DNA from: a virus
DNA length: 41,916 nucleotides
Direction: 5' to 3' (one strand)
IMG/VR virus record: IMGVR_UViG_3300029258_001351
Location: 1 to 41,916 of that record
Numbering within the stretch: the first letter of the stretch is position 1; each line of letters begins with the position of its first letter. Under the pieces are notes generated by a model that saw nothing but the letters and a program-made list of their open reading frames with translations, was not told the DNA's origin and searched no databases. This document shows positions 20,860-30,339 of this stretch, one piece after another. The position numbers were made by a program, and so were the translations under genes.

Positions 20860-21078
20860 TCATCGCCTCGCGTCCGCTATCGCCAGATCGAGCATGCGCA
20901 CGAGCCCTTGCTGCCAAAGCAGCTCGCCGCCGTGCGAAAAAGTAAAGGGCATGGCGAGTCCCAGCTCGCCAGGCTGGACGGTTTGCCCGACAAGCGAGCA
21001 AATCGCCACACGCTCGTAAACAGTCGTTTCGACCTTGCCCTTTTCAGGCTCAAGGTCCGGCTCGATGGTGATTTTCAT
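20860..21078 (-). CDS. Small late protein, 72 aa
   Basis: ATG 21076-21078 begins MKITIEPDLEPEKGKVETTV. A central ERVAICSLVGQTVQPGELGL and the C-terminal helix LVRMLDLAIADAR follow. It overlaps the previous gene by 29 nt and sits 2 nt before the collar-fibre start. It may be a fibre-assembly accessory protein. Confidence 0.65.
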   Translation of the reverse strand: MKITIEPDLEPEKGKVETTVYERVAICSLVGQTVQPGELGLAMPFTFSHGGELLWQQGLVRMLDLAIADARR

Positions 21079-21262
21079 AGAAGGTCGTCTCCAATCCATC
21101 GGCATACGCCAAGAGGGAATCCCCAGTCGGGGCATCAAGCGGCTGGCGCAACACGCGAAGGGATTGAAGGGTGTCCCGCCATTCCACCAGCTCGGTAATC
21201 AGTTGTTCAGCCCTCTCGATGTCCGCCTCAACTTTGGCCTGCTGTCCGCTTGTTAGTGGCAT
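21050..21262 (-). CDS. Small helical late protein, 70 aa
   Basis: The sequence PLTSGQQAKVEADIERAEQL continues as a charged amphipathic helix (ITELVEWRDTLQSLRVLRQ), likely a coiled coil. It lies between tail genes with short gaps. The function is unknown. Confidence 0.65.
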   Translation of the reverse strand: MPLTSGQQAKVEADIERAEQLITELVEWRDTLQSLRVLRQPLDAPTGDSLLAYADGLETTFYENHHRAGP

Positions 21263-21263
21263 A

Positions 21264-21722
21264 TCAGGTACTCCCGCCCTCAGTCTCGTTTTCGCTTGCG
21301 TCGATCACCTGCACGTCATCGGGCATGACCAGCAGGTGCTCAATACACCAGTGTTTCCCGACCCGACACGCCATACGAGGCAAGACGTAGTCGCCAAGCG
21401 TCGTTTCGGTCTCGCCGTCGTCTGCGTACTGCGGATAGATCCCCCAGTTGTACGATTCGATACAGGTTCCTGGGAGCGGATAGGCCGTGAACGTGCTGCC
21501 CGCTACTGCCCAGCCACCGGGCTCGGGTGGGTCATCGGTATGGTACAGGCGTTGCACTGTAATTGTGCCCGCCGTCACGTCTACGGCTCGGACAATGACC
21601 GGAATCCGGGCATAGGCGTCGGCACCACTGATCTCCTGGCGCTGGGGCTGTGTCTGCTTGCCGGCGGCGCCGCGACCCAGTCGCTCGGTCCGGTGTTTCA
21701 ATGCCTGTGCGTTGATCGTCAC
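21264..21722 (-). CDS. Tail-region structural protein, 152 aa
   Basis: A beta-rich protein with IPVIVRAVDVTAGTITVQRL and a C-terminal WCIEHLLVMPDDVQV. A basic N-terminal stretch (RTERLGRGAAGKQTQPQRQ) may pack against a partner. It starts in an ATGA overlap with the upstream gene. Phage tail accessory role by position only. Confidence 0.7.
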   Translation of the reverse strand: MTINAQALKHRTERLGRGAAGKQTQPQRQEISGADAYARIPVIVRAVDVTAGTITVQRLYHTDDPPEPGGWAVAGSTFTAYPLPGTCIESYNWGIYPQYADDGETETTLGDYVLPRMACRVGKHWCIEHLLVMPDDVQVIDASENETEGGST

Positions 21723-22435
21723 CCTATTTGCCTCGCGTAACTGATACTCGCGTCCGTCGGGACCGTGGTCCGGGCAAGGTAAATGCCGCTCGTGAACGTG
21801 TTGAGCTCGGCAGTGCCGCCCGTCTTGCGGGCTCGGACTGCAAATGCCCGCGCAGTACCATCTGCGTAGCTCTCACTCGTCTCGTATTCATACTGTCGGC
21901 CCCGGGCGCTGTAATTCACGGTGCCCAGGGCAGCCCCATAATTGATGTTGTCACCGTCGGCCCCGGCGTAGACTGCGAAGTCAGCAGGCGCCGACCCTCC
22001 GTATTTGTCGAAGAGCCAGGTGATCCGGAACTCACCGGCCGCGATGGGCGTCACATCCAGGTCGATAGGCCAGACTGGGAGACCTTGGACAAGGGCACCG
22101 GAGACGTAGTCCAGTCGCACGGGCTCTGCGAACTCGCTGATATAGCCGTTGCCGTCCGTCCGGCATGCCGTGTACTGATAACCCTGGTCAGACTCGTGAC
22201 TGACCGATGTCATCTCCTGAATTGTCTCCGTCGCCTCATCTTCAATGCCGACCACGCACCACGCGGACGGTGTCGGGTACAGCGTGCGGCGGAATAGGAT
22301 CACCATCGGTTGGGGGATCGGGAATTGCAGGCCTTGGGCGGCCGGATAGCCGAGAGACAAACCATCCGGCGAGCCCAGGCCTTGCAAAGGAACACACGTT
22401 TCGATCGCTTGACGTAGGAGTCTTGGGTTTATCAC
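21719..22435 (-). CDS. Tail-region protein with possible fibronectin-like fold, 238 aa
   Basis: The middle reads PIDLDVTPIAAGEFRITWLF, then DFAVYAGADGDNINYG, and the end ARAFAVRARKTGGTAE. Such strands with a central W and a final Y/F-x-V-R-A strand resemble fibronectin type III domains, which are common in phage tails. ATGA overlaps occur on both sides. Confidence 0.7.
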   Translation of the reverse strand: MINPRLLRQAIETCVPLQGLGSPDGLSLGYPAAQGLQFPIPQPMVILFRRTLYPTPSAWCVVGIEDEATETIQEMTSVSHESDQGYQYTACRTDGNGYISEFAEPVRLDYVSGALVQGLPVWPIDLDVTPIAAGEFRITWLFDKYGGSAPADFAVYAGADGDNINYGAALGTVNYSARGRQYEYETSESYADGTARAFAVRARKTGGTAELNTFTSGIYLARTTVPTDASISYARQIG

Positions 22436-22911
22436 GATGGCACGTAGTTCACGCAGTCATTCCCATCGTCGGGGGTCGGTGTCCGGTGGAACAGCTCCGT
22501 CGAGCCGTCGCTGTCATACACTGTCTGTTTGCCGGCCGTTGCCCCGGCCTTCATCACCTTCACCTTGTTTTTGCCTGGTGCCCCAAAGTGCGCGACCTCG
22601 CCGCCGACTTCGAGGACGTTCAGACTGAATGCCTCTCGGGTTGCTGCCGACTTGAAGCGGCCCATAACGAGCAGATGATCGTCATTGACGGTCGCTTGCG
22701 TCACATCGGCGTAGTAGGTGCCGTTGCCGACCGCGACCAGTACACCGATGCCCGTGTTAGTCCAGGCCGCGCCGTCGCTGCTAATCTGCGGCTGACCGCC
22801 AGCCTCACCCGTCTCGGGCGTGTAACCGTCGGCCGCGTCTACAAGATGGAAGTAGAGCCGTCGCCGCGCCGCAGTCGCCTCGTTTTTTATGACACCTGTA
22901 CGCCAGGGCAT
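22432..22911 (-). CDS. Tail-region protein, 159 aa
   Basis: The protein begins MPWRTGVIKNEATAARRRLY and has GIGVLVAVGNGTYYADVTQA, a beta pattern often seen in siphophage proteins encoded near fibres. The C-terminus is KQTVYDSDGSTELFHRTPTP. It is coupled to the next gene by ATGA. The function is unknown. Confidence 0.7.
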   Translation of the reverse strand: MPWRTGVIKNEATAARRRLYFHLVDAADGYTPETGEAGGQPQISSDGAAWTNTGIGVLVAVGNGTYYADVTQATVNDDHLLVMGRFKSAATREAFSLNVLEVGGEVAHFGAPGKNKVKVMKAGATAGKQTVYDSDGSTELFHRTPTPDDGNDCVNYVPS

Positions 22912-22920
22912 GTCAGCCTC

Positions 22921-24525
22921 CTAACTTCCGGTATAGTTCGCCACGGCGACATGGGCGTTGAGTACGATGGTCATGTCCTCTGCGCCCGAGTGTTGCTCAC
23001 ATTCGATCGTGATGACCTGCCCGGCCGTCACCGCCTTGTGTTTCGTCGCGGACGTATCCTCAAAGGCCGCTGCTGCGATGTTTATCATCTCAGACTGGTC
23101 TGCGAACATCGACACGCCCGCTACGCGAATATCAACGATACAGGGCGTCCCCGCTGGAGCGGTGTCAACCCGCCCGATCGCGTTTTTGATGATCATGTCC
23201 ACCGGCGCGACGTACTGGAACTCGTAGACCTTCGTCGCCAGTGCGCCCTCGATGTAAAAGGGACCGATGGCGTAGGGGATGCACTTGGTCGTCCCATTCA
23301 GGTGATATGCGTCCATTGGAGAGCGAAAGATTTCATTCCAGTCCGCTCCATCATACCGCAAGCCGATATGACACGAAGCATCGTCCATCTCGAAATCAAT
23401 GCCGTTGGCGAGATGAATGTTTCCCGTGTTGTGTTTCACGGTGACAACGCGCGCCGCACTCTCCGGCGAGAGGATGATAATGTCCCCAGTCGTTCCACCT
23501 GCGATAGTGTCGAGGTCATCACTCGCCCCGACCCCGCCTTCAACGTCAACGGTGTAGAGCGTACGCGTCCCAGCCGTGATCGAGCCGGCCGCGATCGTCA
23601 GTTCGGAAGTTGCATACCGTGTATTCCCGATCCCTGTGATACCATAGTTAGCTAGAGTCACATCGTCCGCGAAATGAACCTGATTCGGATTGCCTCGGGA
23701 AACTTCGTACCATGTGTTCCCGGTGTACATGAGCAGCAGGCCATAGCCGATGTTCAAATCATGGTTGCCGAGATTCGTCGATAGCTGAATGTTGTCCTCG
23801 CCACTGCGGACGGTTATGGTGCGAAGCACGCTTGCCGCCAGCAAAAACAGAAAGTCCCCTTCCGCGCCGCCGGCGATCGTGTCGAGGTTGTCATCCAGAT
23901 CACCCTCCCCGTCTACTCGATGCACGAATTGTGTTTTCGTGATCGAGCCCGCCGCGATGGTCAATTCGGTCCAATCCGTGAAATTGATGCCTTCCACGTC
24001 GGTTAGCGAATTGTCATCCATGTCCACGTCTTGCGTCGCCGCCACAGTGGACCACTCATTCGTGGCACCTACGCCGTAGTTTTCGGCCCGGGCATCGACG
24101 ATGCTCGTGATCTTCGTGGCGTCGCAGACGACAACCGCCAGCTTGTAGTGCGATGTCCCCGGCCAGGCCGCGCCGTGCTCGACCGCTTCGTCGGTATCGC
24201 ACCACACGTAGTTCGTCTGATTCAAGGTGACCGTGTAGGCTTCTTCGTCGGCCAGCGTGTAGGTGGTGCCGCCGATCGCATACCGCAGGCCCTTGACGTC
24301 GATGTCTGCGCCCGTCGTCGCGTTCTTGAATACGGCGCCGCCCAGCACCAAGTGCAGCGCCGCGTGAATCTCGTCTTGCATACGAGCCAGCACCGTCCGC
24401 AGAGGCGGACTCGCATCCGGCTGATACCCGTCATCGGGAATCGTGACGCCCGTCCGACTGTCTACAGTCTGCGCCGCGTACGTCGTGGCCTCCGACTCCG
24501 TCTTGTGATATTGTTCGATTGCCAT
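22921..24525 (-). CDS. Tail fibre / receptor-binding protein with internal repeats, 534 aa
   Basis: ATG 24523-24525 (MAIEQYHKTESEATTYAAQT) is chosen because upstream in-frame sequence is arginine-rich shadow. Two related modules occur: one contains DNLDTIAGGAEGDFLFLLAA, the other DDLDTIAGGTTGDIIILSPE. Each is followed by a strand with TVR/TVKH and a G-L-x-Y-x-G-x-x-W ending. Such repeats with L-D-T-I-x-G-G are typical of phage fibre shafts that end in a beta-sandwich. The C-terminal 130 residues (KVYEFQYVAPVDMIIKNAIG) would form the tip. Confidence 0.8.
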   Translation of the reverse strand: MAIEQYHKTESEATTYAAQTVDSRTGVTIPDDGYQPDASPPLRTVLARMQDEIHAALHLVLGGAVFKNATTGADIDVKGLRYAIGGTTYTLADEEAYTVTLNQTNYVWCDTDEAVEHGAAWPGTSHYKLAVVVCDATKITSIVDARAENYGVGATNEWSTVAATQDVDMDDNSLTDVEGINFTDWTELTIAAGSITKTQFVHRVDGEGDLDDNLDTIAGGAEGDFLFLLAASVLRTITVRSGEDNIQLSTNLGNHDLNIGYGLLLMYTGNTWYEVSRGNPNQVHFADDVTLANYGITGIGNTRYATSELTIAAGSITAGTRTLYTVDVEGGVGASDDLDTIAGGTTGDIIILSPESAARVVTVKHNTGNIHLANGIDFEMDDASCHIGLRYDGADWNEIFRSPMDAYHLNGTTKCIPYAIGPFYIEGALATKVYEFQYVAPVDMIIKNAIGRVDTAPAGTPCIVDIRVAGVSMFADQSEMINIAAAAFEDTSATKHKAVTAGQVITIECEQHSGAEDMTIVLNAHVAVANYTGS

Positions 24526-24541
24526 CTTGTGCCAGTCTCCG

Positions 24542-25036
24542 TCACAGGCTGTAGCTAAACTGCAACTCGCCGCCGCCCAGCTCAGAGTCAAAAGCAAACG
24601 CAGAAAGCGGCTCGGGATGCTCACCCGATACCCGTTCCGTGAACTCCACCAGCGCCCCGGCCTGCGCATTCCCCGCGCCGTCGATCGCCTTCGCGGCGAA
24701 CTTGTAGTCCCCGAATCCCTGATCCACATAAACCGTTCCTTCGCAAAAGTCGCCGCCAAGGCACCAGCCGTTGGGCTCCTCACCCCACGGCCACTCACCC
24801 CAGCCGCCCGTGTTGTCCAGCCGCGGAACATGGTTGCCCCACGGCACTGATCCCCAGGCGTTCTCGGTCCACGGCAACGGCTCGTCTACGTCACCGAATG
24901 ACCGCAGGGGTTGGGACAACAGCGGGTTGTCGGTATCGAGCACACCCGTCCCCTGGTCCGTATAGACCTGGATCGTGTGGTCAAACCGCCAGTCCGATGC
25001 AATGGGGATACGGAGACGGACAGGGACTGTGATCAT
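24542..25036 (-). CDS. Tail protein, 164 aa
   Basis: The start at 25034-25036 overlaps the upstream stop as ATGA; the longer in-frame extension over the upstream gene was rejected. The beta-rich sequence begins MITVPVRLRIPIASDWRFDH and has Trp-rich loops (SVPWGNHVPRLDN, WGEWPWGEEPNGW). It ends in an acidic strand set. It may connect the large tail-tip protein to the fibre. Confidence 0.75.
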   Translation of the reverse strand: MITVPVRLRIPIASDWRFDHTIQVYTDQGTGVLDTDNPLLSQPLRSFGDVDEPLPWTENAWGSVPWGNHVPRLDNTGGWGEWPWGEEPNGWCLGGDFCEGTVYVDQGFGDYKFAAKAIDGAGNAQAGALVEFTERVSGEHPEPLSAFAFDSELGGGELQFSYSL

Positions 25037-27513
25037 GTGCCCACCTCCGGATTCTCTCGCAGGTCGGTCAGCATAAGCTGCGTGCGCTGGCCCGCCTTGT
25101 CGTTTATGTGGCGGACCCGCTCGATCGGCGCGAATTTGTTGAACTTGATGCCAAGACCCTGGCAGCCGTCGAATGAATCGCCCGGTAAGTACGTCGGGTC
25201 GAGATAGAAAATCTCCAGCGACCCGCTGATTGAATCGTATAGAATCCGGGACTTCTCCCGCGCGGCGAATGCAGCCAGAGCCGTCGTGTCGTCTCGGTCT
25301 TCGTACTCGGCATCGTCGGCTGCGAAGGTCTGGAGGTAGCTGTTTCCGGCGTTGGGGTCGAAAGACTGGCGACGGAGACGCTTGCGAAATCGCTGGTATC
25401 CCAGATCGTACAGTTCGCATTGCTCGCGAATGGCCGATGATCCGGGCCAGCTTATACCGTGCTCCATCCGTCGGTCATCGCGTACCGTGCAGGTCACCTG
25501 GACCCAAAAGTGCCCGGCCGCATAGTTGAGCATGGCCAAACCGAGGCCTAGCGAATCACCCCAGGGATCGTCGGGGTTTTCACAGAAACAGGGCGCGTTG
25601 AGGATGTTCCCCTCGTTGAACCGAATAGCTGCCCGGTCTTCGAGGATGCGGACGTCGCCAACGAATTCGACCCAGTCGTCATCGTCGGGCTCAGGTACGT
25701 TGGTCGTGTAATTGCCGTTGGCATCGCGAACGCCGAAGTGCACGCGCACGATCGGTGCCCGGTCAGTCGTCATAAGGTTACGTCGGGCGATGGTGTCATA
25801 GAACGGCCGTCGGCGCGGCACCCATTGATTGACGACGATCGGAGCCAGTCCGCCGCCCCAGGTCGGATGCGCGTACATGAGGATCGGGCTTTCGAGGGGC
25901 TGGCCGTCATCATCGAGATATTGATAGGTATGATACCGAAGTACGGTCCAGGCCCCGGAGTCGCGGTACAACTGAGTCGGATTCACGAGCGTCGGATCAT
26001 CGGGGAACACCCATAGTCTGAACACGTCGGCATAGGGCAGGTGGTTGGGATGTTCGCTATGGTAGACGGAGTTTGGGATGCGGTTGAGATCGAATTCGCT
26101 ACTGGTGAAGAACTCGTCGAACCAGTAATCTCTTGCCGCCCCTTGGCCCGCCTGCGTTGTGATATTGTCGAGGTAGGAATGCGGTGGCCAGCCCGGCCTG
26201 AGTAGCAGGGACACTTCGTACTCTACGTGGCCACCGACGTACCAAGGTGCGTTGATCGCCCGCCGGTCGATGGTGAGTTGGGCGTGGCTGGCCCTGTTCG
26301 CCTCGATTTTGGTCCGCGTTGACGCCCCGGTATAGTCCCGGAACGGCTTATCTCGCGGGATGTCGTGCACGGTGGGCGGTATCATCGTCCGGGTTATCTC
26401 GCCCGGCGTCTGCTCCTGTTCTTCCGGCTGCTGAATCGGCGCGAAGATCCGCAGATAGTATTCCGGCTGCGCCGTGCTGCGTGGCAGTTGTGCCGGCGGT
26501 TCGTCACCGGGCGTTGTCTTCACGCTCACCGTGTGCAGCCTGTAGTGATAATGCAGGCGGGCCGCCGAACAGAGCACAGCGAATGCTTCGTCCACGTTCA
26601 TCGACTGGACCGAGATGCCTTCGACCTTACACATGAGGCGGGCAATGAACGGATCAAGGCGCTGAGGATCGCCCTCGGCCGGCGGATCAGTCTGGAGCGT
26701 TTCCGTATCACTCAGGAATTCCCGCACACTGACCGGGACATTCGGCGTTGCCAGCACCCACAGATAGGCCACAGTCCGCAGCGCCTGAACGTACGTCCAG
26801 TATTCCGCAGCCGAGTCATTGTCGGCAGTCCACAGCGAAATCGGAATCGCCGGGAGTGTTTCGAGTGCCGACCCGGTGTCCACGAAATACGCCGAAGAGG
26901 CGAGTCGGTTCGGCATACCGTTCGGGTTGAAGACCGCGGGCAACGCGGTCACCAGCCGATGATCGGGACTGTCATTCGACCACGTCTGATCCGGCCGGGA
27001 CCGCATGTAGCGACCAGCGATCTTGTGGGCCATGCCGGTCCGGAGCTTTTCCTGGGCCTCAGACAAGCAAGTGAGCGACATAGACTGCCGGTTCGGCCCC
27101 CACGTGACTGATTCGACCTGCGGAAAGCCCTGGAAGATGTACTGCACGTCGCCGCGCAGGCCACGACTGCCGATTGTACCCTGGACGATCCGGATTCGCC
27201 GGTCACCCCGGAACTTGTCCAGCAGGTGCGAAAAGTGCTCAGTTGCGAGTTTCTCAACGTCCAGAGCATCGATGCCGATAGTTGCCTGACAGTCGGCGCC
27301 GTCCAGCGGATCGTCGATCGACTTCCACTTAAAGGGCGCCCCATCCCGGAAGTAACCGGGCCGGTCGCATTCGATGAGCAGATGTGCCGGGGTCTGGACG
27401 AATGACAAATCTTTCGGGGTGTTGGCGACGAATGCCGGCATGTCATGCGTGTGGCGCAGCGTGCCGTCGTTCTTGGCGGGCGCGTTGAAAGGTGTGACGA
27501 CTGCCGTACCCAT
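25033..27513 (-). CDS. Large tail-tip / baseplate-hub-like protein, 826 aa
   Basis: This is the longest gene of the window, encoded after the tape measure where siphophages place tail-tip proteins. The N-terminal 200 residues (HLLIECDRPGYFRDGAPFKW, then IRIVQGTIGSRGLRGDVQYI) look like a hub domain that joins the tube. A middle region is rich in Pro and Tyr, and the C-terminal 100 residues end in LLTDLRENPEVGT-like strands. No peptidoglycan hydrolase motif was seen. The function is assigned by position and size. Confidence 0.7.
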   Translation of the reverse strand: MGTAVVTPFNAPAKNDGTLRHTHDMPAFVANTPKDLSFVQTPAHLLIECDRPGYFRDGAPFKWKSIDDPLDGADCQATIGIDALDVEKLATEHFSHLLDKFRGDRRIRIVQGTIGSRGLRGDVQYIFQGFPQVESVTWGPNRQSMSLTCLSEAQEKLRTGMAHKIAGRYMRSRPDQTWSNDSPDHRLVTALPAVFNPNGMPNRLASSAYFVDTGSALETLPAIPISLWTADNDSAAEYWTYVQALRTVAYLWVLATPNVPVSVREFLSDTETLQTDPPAEGDPQRLDPFIARLMCKVEGISVQSMNVDEAFAVLCSAARLHYHYRLHTVSVKTTPGDEPPAQLPRSTAQPEYYLRIFAPIQQPEEQEQTPGEITRTMIPPTVHDIPRDKPFRDYTGASTRTKIEANRASHAQLTIDRRAINAPWYVGGHVEYEVSLLLRPGWPPHSYLDNITTQAGQGAARDYWFDEFFTSSEFDLNRIPNSVYHSEHPNHLPYADVFRLWVFPDDPTLVNPTQLYRDSGAWTVLRYHTYQYLDDDGQPLESPILMYAHPTWGGGLAPIVVNQWVPRRRPFYDTIARRNLMTTDRAPIVRVHFGVRDANGNYTTNVPEPDDDDWVEFVGDVRILEDRAAIRFNEGNILNAPCFCENPDDPWGDSLGLGLAMLNYAAGHFWVQVTCTVRDDRRMEHGISWPGSSAIREQCELYDLGYQRFRKRLRRQSFDPNAGNSYLQTFAADDAEYEDRDDTTALAAFAAREKSRILYDSISGSLEIFYLDPTYLPGDSFDGCQGLGIKFNKFAPIERVRHINDKAGQRTQLMLTDLRENPEVGT

Positions 27514-28005
27514 TTATTCGAGCATCCTGAAAGTAAGAGTCAGCGGGATGATCCATGCCCAACTTGACGGAGACGCTGGAGCAAACCCACGACCGAATTG
27601 AACATTGATGAGCTTGGCGCGTGGCGTGAGTACAGTCCCGTCTGAGCCCACCAGCTTATCCGGTTCCATCTTCGCTAGGTCTACTGCCGAGCGGACACCC
27701 GTAGTGGCGTTGATGCTCTGGCCCGTCCAGTATTCCGAGAGTTCAGAGCGAACAGTTCTGTAACGGGCGAGCGTGTCACAGCGTAGGTCGCCAGACCATG
27801 TCACGATCTGTCCAGCCCAGCCGAGATTATCGAGCACAGTGAATGCCTGCTGGGGGAATTCGTGCGTAGTCTCCGGTACTTTTTCCGGTCCCATTGTCAC
27901 ATTGGCGGCGTAATGGAGCTGGCCAGCGCCGTTCCGGGTAGACCCCGGTTGCCCGACGTCCATCTCGGTTACGTTGACTCCGCCAAATCTCGGTTGTGCC
28001 GCCAT
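27514..28005 (-). CDS. Tail protein following the tape measure, 163 aa
   Basis: The sequence NVTEMDVGQPGSTRNGAGQL continues into a beta-rich region and ends ASPSSWAWIIPLTLTFRMLE. It lies between the tape measure and the large tail-tip gene, the place of distal-tail-type proteins. Its start overlaps the tape-measure stop as TAATG. I cannot prove the family. Confidence 0.7.
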   Translation of the reverse strand: MAAQPRFGGVNVTEMDVGQPGSTRNGAGQLHYAANVTMGPEKVPETTHEFPQQAFTVLDNLGWAGQIVTWSGDLRCDTLARYRTVRSELSEYWTGQSINATTGVRSAVDLAKMEPDKLVGSDGTVLTPRAKLINVQFGRGFAPASPSSWAWIIPLTLTFRMLE

Positions 28006-29414
28006 TACTCTACTTCATCCCGTGCGGTGCGGCCGTTGACTACCGCTGCGTCTCGCGATCTCGCGTCGGGGTAGGTGATTCGGGAGCCGACGTAGGTGAT
28101 CATCGGGCCAGTGTCGCGTTCACCAAGGAACGACCCTCTGTCTCGCCGGCCAACGAGCGACCGGGCACCGCCCTTGCCGAGATACCAGTCAGTCGGCATC
28201 GATGGGCCTGCTACGCCCATGTTGCCGAGGATGCTCTGTGCAGCCTGGATCTCTCCCGGCTTGGCTTCGATGCCAGCATCCGACAACATGAGGGCTAGCT
28301 CATCGAGTCCGACCATCTGCATAGCGCCTGGTCCGCCGCCCCAGCGCGCACCTGTTCGAACCCCCTCAAGCCACATCTTGTCCCACGGACTTCTCACCCA
28401 GTCACCGGCCCCGGATCGTTTGCCAGCAAGCCCCGGAAGCGCCTGGACAATCGCTGCCAACTTCTTGACATCGGCCTCTTCGTAGCCTTGGCCGGGGAGG
28501 TTGCTGATAAAGCTTTCGATGTCGGCAGTTCCACCAGCGCCGCTGCGTGCCGCATTCGCCGCTTGTTTGGCCCGGTACTGCCTCGTATAGGCGTCGGCTT
28601 CTTGAGTGATTTCAATATCCTCAGCCTTCGCCTTTAGGTGGGCCTGAAGGGCTCGCCGTTGCAGATCGGCCGGCGCCCCCTCCTGAATCTGAAAGCCCGT
28701 CCGGGCCGCCATCTCGACCTCTTGCATGGTCAGGCCAGAGCGGCCCGCGGCAGGTCCGAAACCCGCCGCACCGCCGCCCGTGGCGCGCATGATGTCGCCG
28801 GCGGCCTCTTTCCACTTCGTGCCCTCCTTAATGCCGCGCAGACTTTCCTCGATTGCGATCTGTTGCGGGCCGGTTAACGGTCGGCCCGCGCCTGATGCCC
28901 GCGCCGCCGCATTCTGGGCAAGCTCCTGCGCCTTCTTGTCTAGCTCGGAGATGGCATCCGTCTGGCGTTTAATCTCATCGGCGGCCTTTTTTGCCTCATC
29001 GCGTATCCGTGAGATGACGCTGACAAGCGCACCAATGCCCAGAGCGGCGACGCCCGCAGCACCGAGCAGCTTCAGTGCCCCAGCAGAAGCCCGTAGCGCA
29101 CTCGCCATCGCCCGGCTCGCGTCGCGCACGCTGATTTGCCTGGTGGCGAAGTCCCCCGCGATCCTACTCCCCTTCACCATGCCGTCCGCGAGTCCCCCGA
29201 GCACGGGATGAATGCGGCCTAAGAGGCTCGTGTAGTCTTCCGTGCTCGCATTCAGCTTGCCCTGTGCCTCAGTCAGCTTTTCAACCGGGGCGGTGGTGTC
29301 CGCAACCTTGGACTTGACCTGCTCTTGCGCCTTGGCCACCTCCTGCACGTCGCGCGCGGCCTCCTTGGCGCCGACGGTCTCCATCTTCATGCGTAGTTTG
29401 GATTCCTCGGGCAT
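28005..29414 (-). CDS. Short tail tape measure protein, 469 aa
   Basis: The N-terminal 130 residues are a charged helix and coiled coil (LRMKMETVGAKEAARDVQEV, then KAQEQVKSKVADTT). A hydrophobic Ala/Gly segment follows (SAGALKLLGAAGVAALGIGA, about residues 110-130), and then long helices (KKAADEIKRQTDAISELDKK). This is the tape-measure pattern. At roughly 0.15 nm per residue it predicts a short tail of about 70 nm. The position after the tube candidate agrees. Confidence 0.8.
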   Translation of the reverse strand: MPEESKLRMKMETVGAKEAARDVQEVAKAQEQVKSKVADTTAPVEKLTEAQGKLNASTEDYTSLLGRIHPVLGGLADGMVKGSRIAGDFATRQISVRDASRAMASALRASAGALKLLGAAGVAALGIGALVSVISRIRDEAKKAADEIKRQTDAISELDKKAQELAQNAAARASGAGRPLTGPQQIAIEESLRGIKEGTKWKEAAGDIMRATGGGAAGFGPAAGRSGLTMQEVEMAARTGFQIQEGAPADLQRRALQAHLKAKAEDIEITQEADAYTRQYRAKQAANAARSGAGGTADIESFISNLPGQGYEEADVKKLAAIVQALPGLAGKRSGAGDWVRSPWDKMWLEGVRTGARWGGGPGAMQMVGLDELALMLSDAGIEAKPGEIQAAQSILGNMGVAGPSMPTDWYLGKGGARSLVGRRDRGSFLGERDTGPMITYVGSRITYPDARSRDAAVVNGRTARDEVE

Positions 29415-30328
29415 TACCCAGCAGCAATCTCGAAGAGCTTGGTTACGGCGTTCATCTTGTACGTCGTGTCAACGTCACCGGGCCATCCCCGCCAGCTCGC
29501 CTTGCCGACAAGCCGCACCCTGCTGTACCCGGCGCCGTGCTCGTGTGGTGGCTCGACCAGCTTGAGGTTGCGAACAGTCAGACTCCCAGCCGCGTCGGCA
29601 CCCAGCGCCCGCAGACTTGCCGTAAGTATGCCGTCACCCGCGACCGCTACATCCTGTGCAATGTCCTTGTCGCTGGACTCAGCACCGTCCTCAAATGTGA
29701 TGGACACATCGAGGGCACGCCAGCCCACCAGGTCGACAGCTTCCGGCACACCGTCCACGTCGTTCATGCTGGCCATCGGCGGCGCGGTCAGTGAAAGGGT
29801 GATATCCTCCACATGCTTGAGGTCGATTGCGGCGCCGCCGTCCGGTGTGAACTGGACCGTATACGGCCGGTAGTAGCGGTCGGGGACGATCGCCGTAGGC
29901 TCGACCACGATCGTGTCATCGACCACGACAAGATCGCTGATGTCTTCACCATCTGCAAACCGCTTGACGCCGGTCAATGACAGGGTGCCTTCACCCTTGG
30001 CCGGGAGCACAATGGTCGCCCCGTTCCACAGGATGCCCGTGACCGTGCATGTGGTCCACTTCGTAGCCGAGGCCGACTGCCGCATTGAATAGACCGTGTT
30101 GCCCACGGTCCCGGCGAGGATTGCATTGACCTTCGTGATGTCCTTGCACATCAGCGCCGCGGCCACGGCGTACGATTCGACGTCCACGCATTCCACGCCG
30201 CCTGCGTCACCGTGGGGGTCGGTTTCGGTGAACGTCGCACTCGGAATGAGTGACAGCGTCGCTATGCCGCCGACCGTGACGCTGTTCGTGGTCACTGCGA
30301 AGACCTGTAGGTTTCGGGTATTGGCCAT
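29414..30328 (-). CDS. Putative major tail tube protein, 304 aa
   Basis: A beta-rich protein, MANTRNLQVFAVTTNSVTVG to a C-terminal DVDTTYKMNAVTKLFEIAAG. It lies between the tail-completion genes and the tape measure, the usual position of a tube protein. No Mu-type sheath gene accompanies it, which argues for a non-contractile tail. Identity is by context; no diagnostic motif was seen. Confidence 0.7.
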   Translation of the reverse strand: MANTRNLQVFAVTTNSVTVGGIATLSLIPSATFTETDPHGDAGGVECVDVESYAVAAALMCKDITKVNAILAGTVGNTVYSMRQSASATKWTTCTVTGILWNGATIVLPAKGEGTLSLTGVKRFADGEDISDLVVVDDTIVVEPTAIVPDRYYRPYTVQFTPDGGAAIDLKHVEDITLSLTAPPMASMNDVDGVPEAVDLVGWRALDVSITFEDGAESSDKDIAQDVAVAGDGILTASLRALGADAAGSLTVRNLKLVEPPHEHGAGYSRVRLVGKASWRGWPGDVDTTYKMNAVTKLFEIAAG

Positions 30329-30339
30329 CTGTCAGGCTC

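Noticed and set aside
22207-23655. 482-codon plus-strand frame opposite tail genes
   Set aside because: It spans the junctions of three minus-strand genes, is Arg/Cys/His-rich and has no motif.
22921-24831. 636-codon version of the fibre gene
   Set aside because: The first 100 codons overlap the upstream tail gene and are Arg-rich; ATG 24523-24525 begins natural sequence.
24542-25420. 292-codon version of the 164-aa tail gene
   Set aside because: The extra N-terminus overlaps the end of the 826-aa gene; the ATGA at 25033-25036 gives a better start.
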